Assembly (NCBI GenBank): GCA_934045075.1
Contig: OW203730.1
Location: 10,034,692 to 10,098,691, forward strand
Length of the DNA: 64,000 nucleotides
DNA from: Yponomeuta sedellus
Taxonomy: Eukaryota > Arthropoda > Insecta > Lepidoptera > Yponomeutidae
Direction: 5' to 3'
Shown here: piece by piece, positions 63,343-64,000 of the stretch
How positions within the stretch are numbered: position 1 is the stretch's first letter
Layout of the letters: every line of letters begins with the position of its first letter
Made by a program: the position numbers and the translations under genes
Notes under the pieces: model-generated
The model's input: the letters and a program-made list of their open reading frames with translations, nothing else
Told to the model about the DNA's origin: nothing
Databases searched by the model: none

Positions 63343-64000
63343 ATGGAGGCAGTCAAGCAGTCGGTTGCGGAGCTCTCAGCCCACTTCTCCGCACAAATGG
63401 AGGCCTTCCAAAGCCAGCTAAGTGGGAGTGTTGGCACTGCCTCACCGTCCGCAGGGCCCAATCTTGGCTCTGAATTCTCCATCTTCAAGTCATTTGTTGT
63501 GCTGTCTCTTAACACCCTGCAGCGACAACTGGACTTAATGGCCCGAGAGATGGATTGCATTGAGATGCGGAGCCGCAGGAAGATGGTACTTATCCATGGA
63601 CTACAGGAAGCGGATAAAGAAGACATATCTTCAGCAGTGTGTGGGGTGCTTGCACCTCTCCAGGTTGATGTGGGTGCTGGGGATGTGAGACGGTGTCAGC
63701 GGATGGGGCGCCCTGGCGGAGGCCGCTCTAGGCCCGTCTTGGTAAAGTTTGCTTCCACCGAAGCTAAGGATAAAGTCTGGTTTGCCAAGACTAAGCTCAA
63801 AGGCACTGGAGCGACGCTGTCCGAGTTCCTCACTCGGCCCAGGCATGAGGCATTCATGGCAGCCCGGCAACATTTTGGCGTCACTAAGTGCTGGACACGA
63901 GAAGGCACTATCCACATCTTGGCGCCGGATGGCTCGCGGCATAGGGTGGTTTCAGTGGCGGAGGTGGAAAAACTTGCTGTAACGCTTGATTGCACTTCTA
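63343..64000 (+). CDS. LINE ORF1-like / L1-RRM-type protein, partial at window edge
   Basis: Open from ATG at 63343 to the window end (219 codons, no stop). The first about 90 residues are predicted helical with heptad-like Leu/Gln spacing (AELSAHFSAQMEAFQSQL, LNTLQRQLDLMAREMD). Then RSRRKMVLIHGLQEAD starts a compact alpha/beta domain continuing through VRRCQRMGRPGGGRSRPVL, VKFASTEAKDKVWFAKTKL and CWTREGTIHILAP. Coiled coil followed by an RRM-like fold with a RRC.RMG motif is the plan of LINE ORF1-type proteins common in insect genomes. Likely role: RNA binding in a retrotransposon particle. GC content is well above the flanks. It could alternatively be a domesticated copy. Confidence 0.6.
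   Translation, partial: MEAVKQSVAELSAHFSAQMEAFQSQLSGSVGTASPSAGPNLGSEFSIFKSFVVLSLNTLQRQLDLMAREMDCIEMRSRRKMVLIHGLQEADKEDISSAVCGVLAPLQVDVGAGDVRRCQRMGRPGGGRSRPVLVKFASTEAKDKVWFAKTKLKGTGATLSEFLTRPRHEAFMAARQHFGVTKCWTREGTIHILAPDGSRHRVVSVAEVEKLAVTLDCTS

Overview
This 64 kb window is eukaryotic, AT-rich, and almost certainly from an insect, most likely a moth or butterfly (Lepidoptera). That call is inferred from the repeat content: a BEL/Pao LTR retrotransposon, RTE-type LINE ends carrying the CTATGTCCAGCAGTGGAC signature, a short R1-clade-like LINE end, several tRNA-headed SINE families and a 5S-rRNA-headed SINE family. I find no complete host protein gene, no functional rRNA or tRNA gene, no CRISPR array and nothing prokaryotic. 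The window reads as intergenic or intronic DNA filled by successive transposon insertions.

Layout. 1-7.8 kb: SINE copies (5S-SINE, family F, the tRNA-SINE called T1 here, including a dimer) in AT-rich DNA. 7.8-8.7 kb: a GC-rich, 5'-truncated LINE end with 14-bp target duplications. 8.7-15.4 kb: SINE fragments, the 3' end of a Jockey/CR1-type LINE and a hairpin. 15.4-18.4 kb: RTE-tailed elements, then a LINE 3' UTR running into an uninterrupted 1.3 kb (TTTA)n array. 18.5-22.4 kb: SINEs of three families and a foldback MITE. 22.5-28.6 kb: an older repeat split by a young 5153-bp BEL/Pao element (160-bp LTRs differing at one base, TATTT target duplications, open pol, very short gag). 28.6-33 kb: rearranged T1 SINE, a (CATA)n array fused to a LINE end, a 5S-SINE and a MITE. 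33-41 kb: family F, a (TA)n palindrome, D-family SINEs, an (AGACG)42 array and decayed RTE LINE ends. 41.8-44.6 kb: a 2.6 kb decayed Jockey/CR1-type LINE inserted in a 5S-SINE. 44.6-48.2 kb: hairpin elements, a segmental duplication, a T1 trimer, a head-to-head T1 palindrome and four copies of a 75-bp tandem repeat. 48-61 kb: more SINEs, a perfect 55-bp-arm hairpin, a 166-bp-arm foldback and one possible host exon. 61.9-64 kb: a LINE fragment and, at the right edge, a GC-richer open frame resembling a LINE ORF1-type protein that continues beyond the window.

How the parts relate. The SINEs carry internal RNA polymerase III promoters, either tRNA-type A and B boxes or the 5S-type A box, intermediate element and C box. 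They would have depended on LINE reverse transcriptases; direct repeats of 8-15 bp and 5' truncation or inversion fit target-primed reverse transcription. Two of the long microsatellites grow directly from LINE 3' tails. The BEL element is the youngest and most intact coding unit. The most unusual signals are the 5S-derived SINE family, the T1 trimer bounded by one target duplication, the long perfect hairpins and the gag-deleted BEL with a candidate -1 frameshift site.
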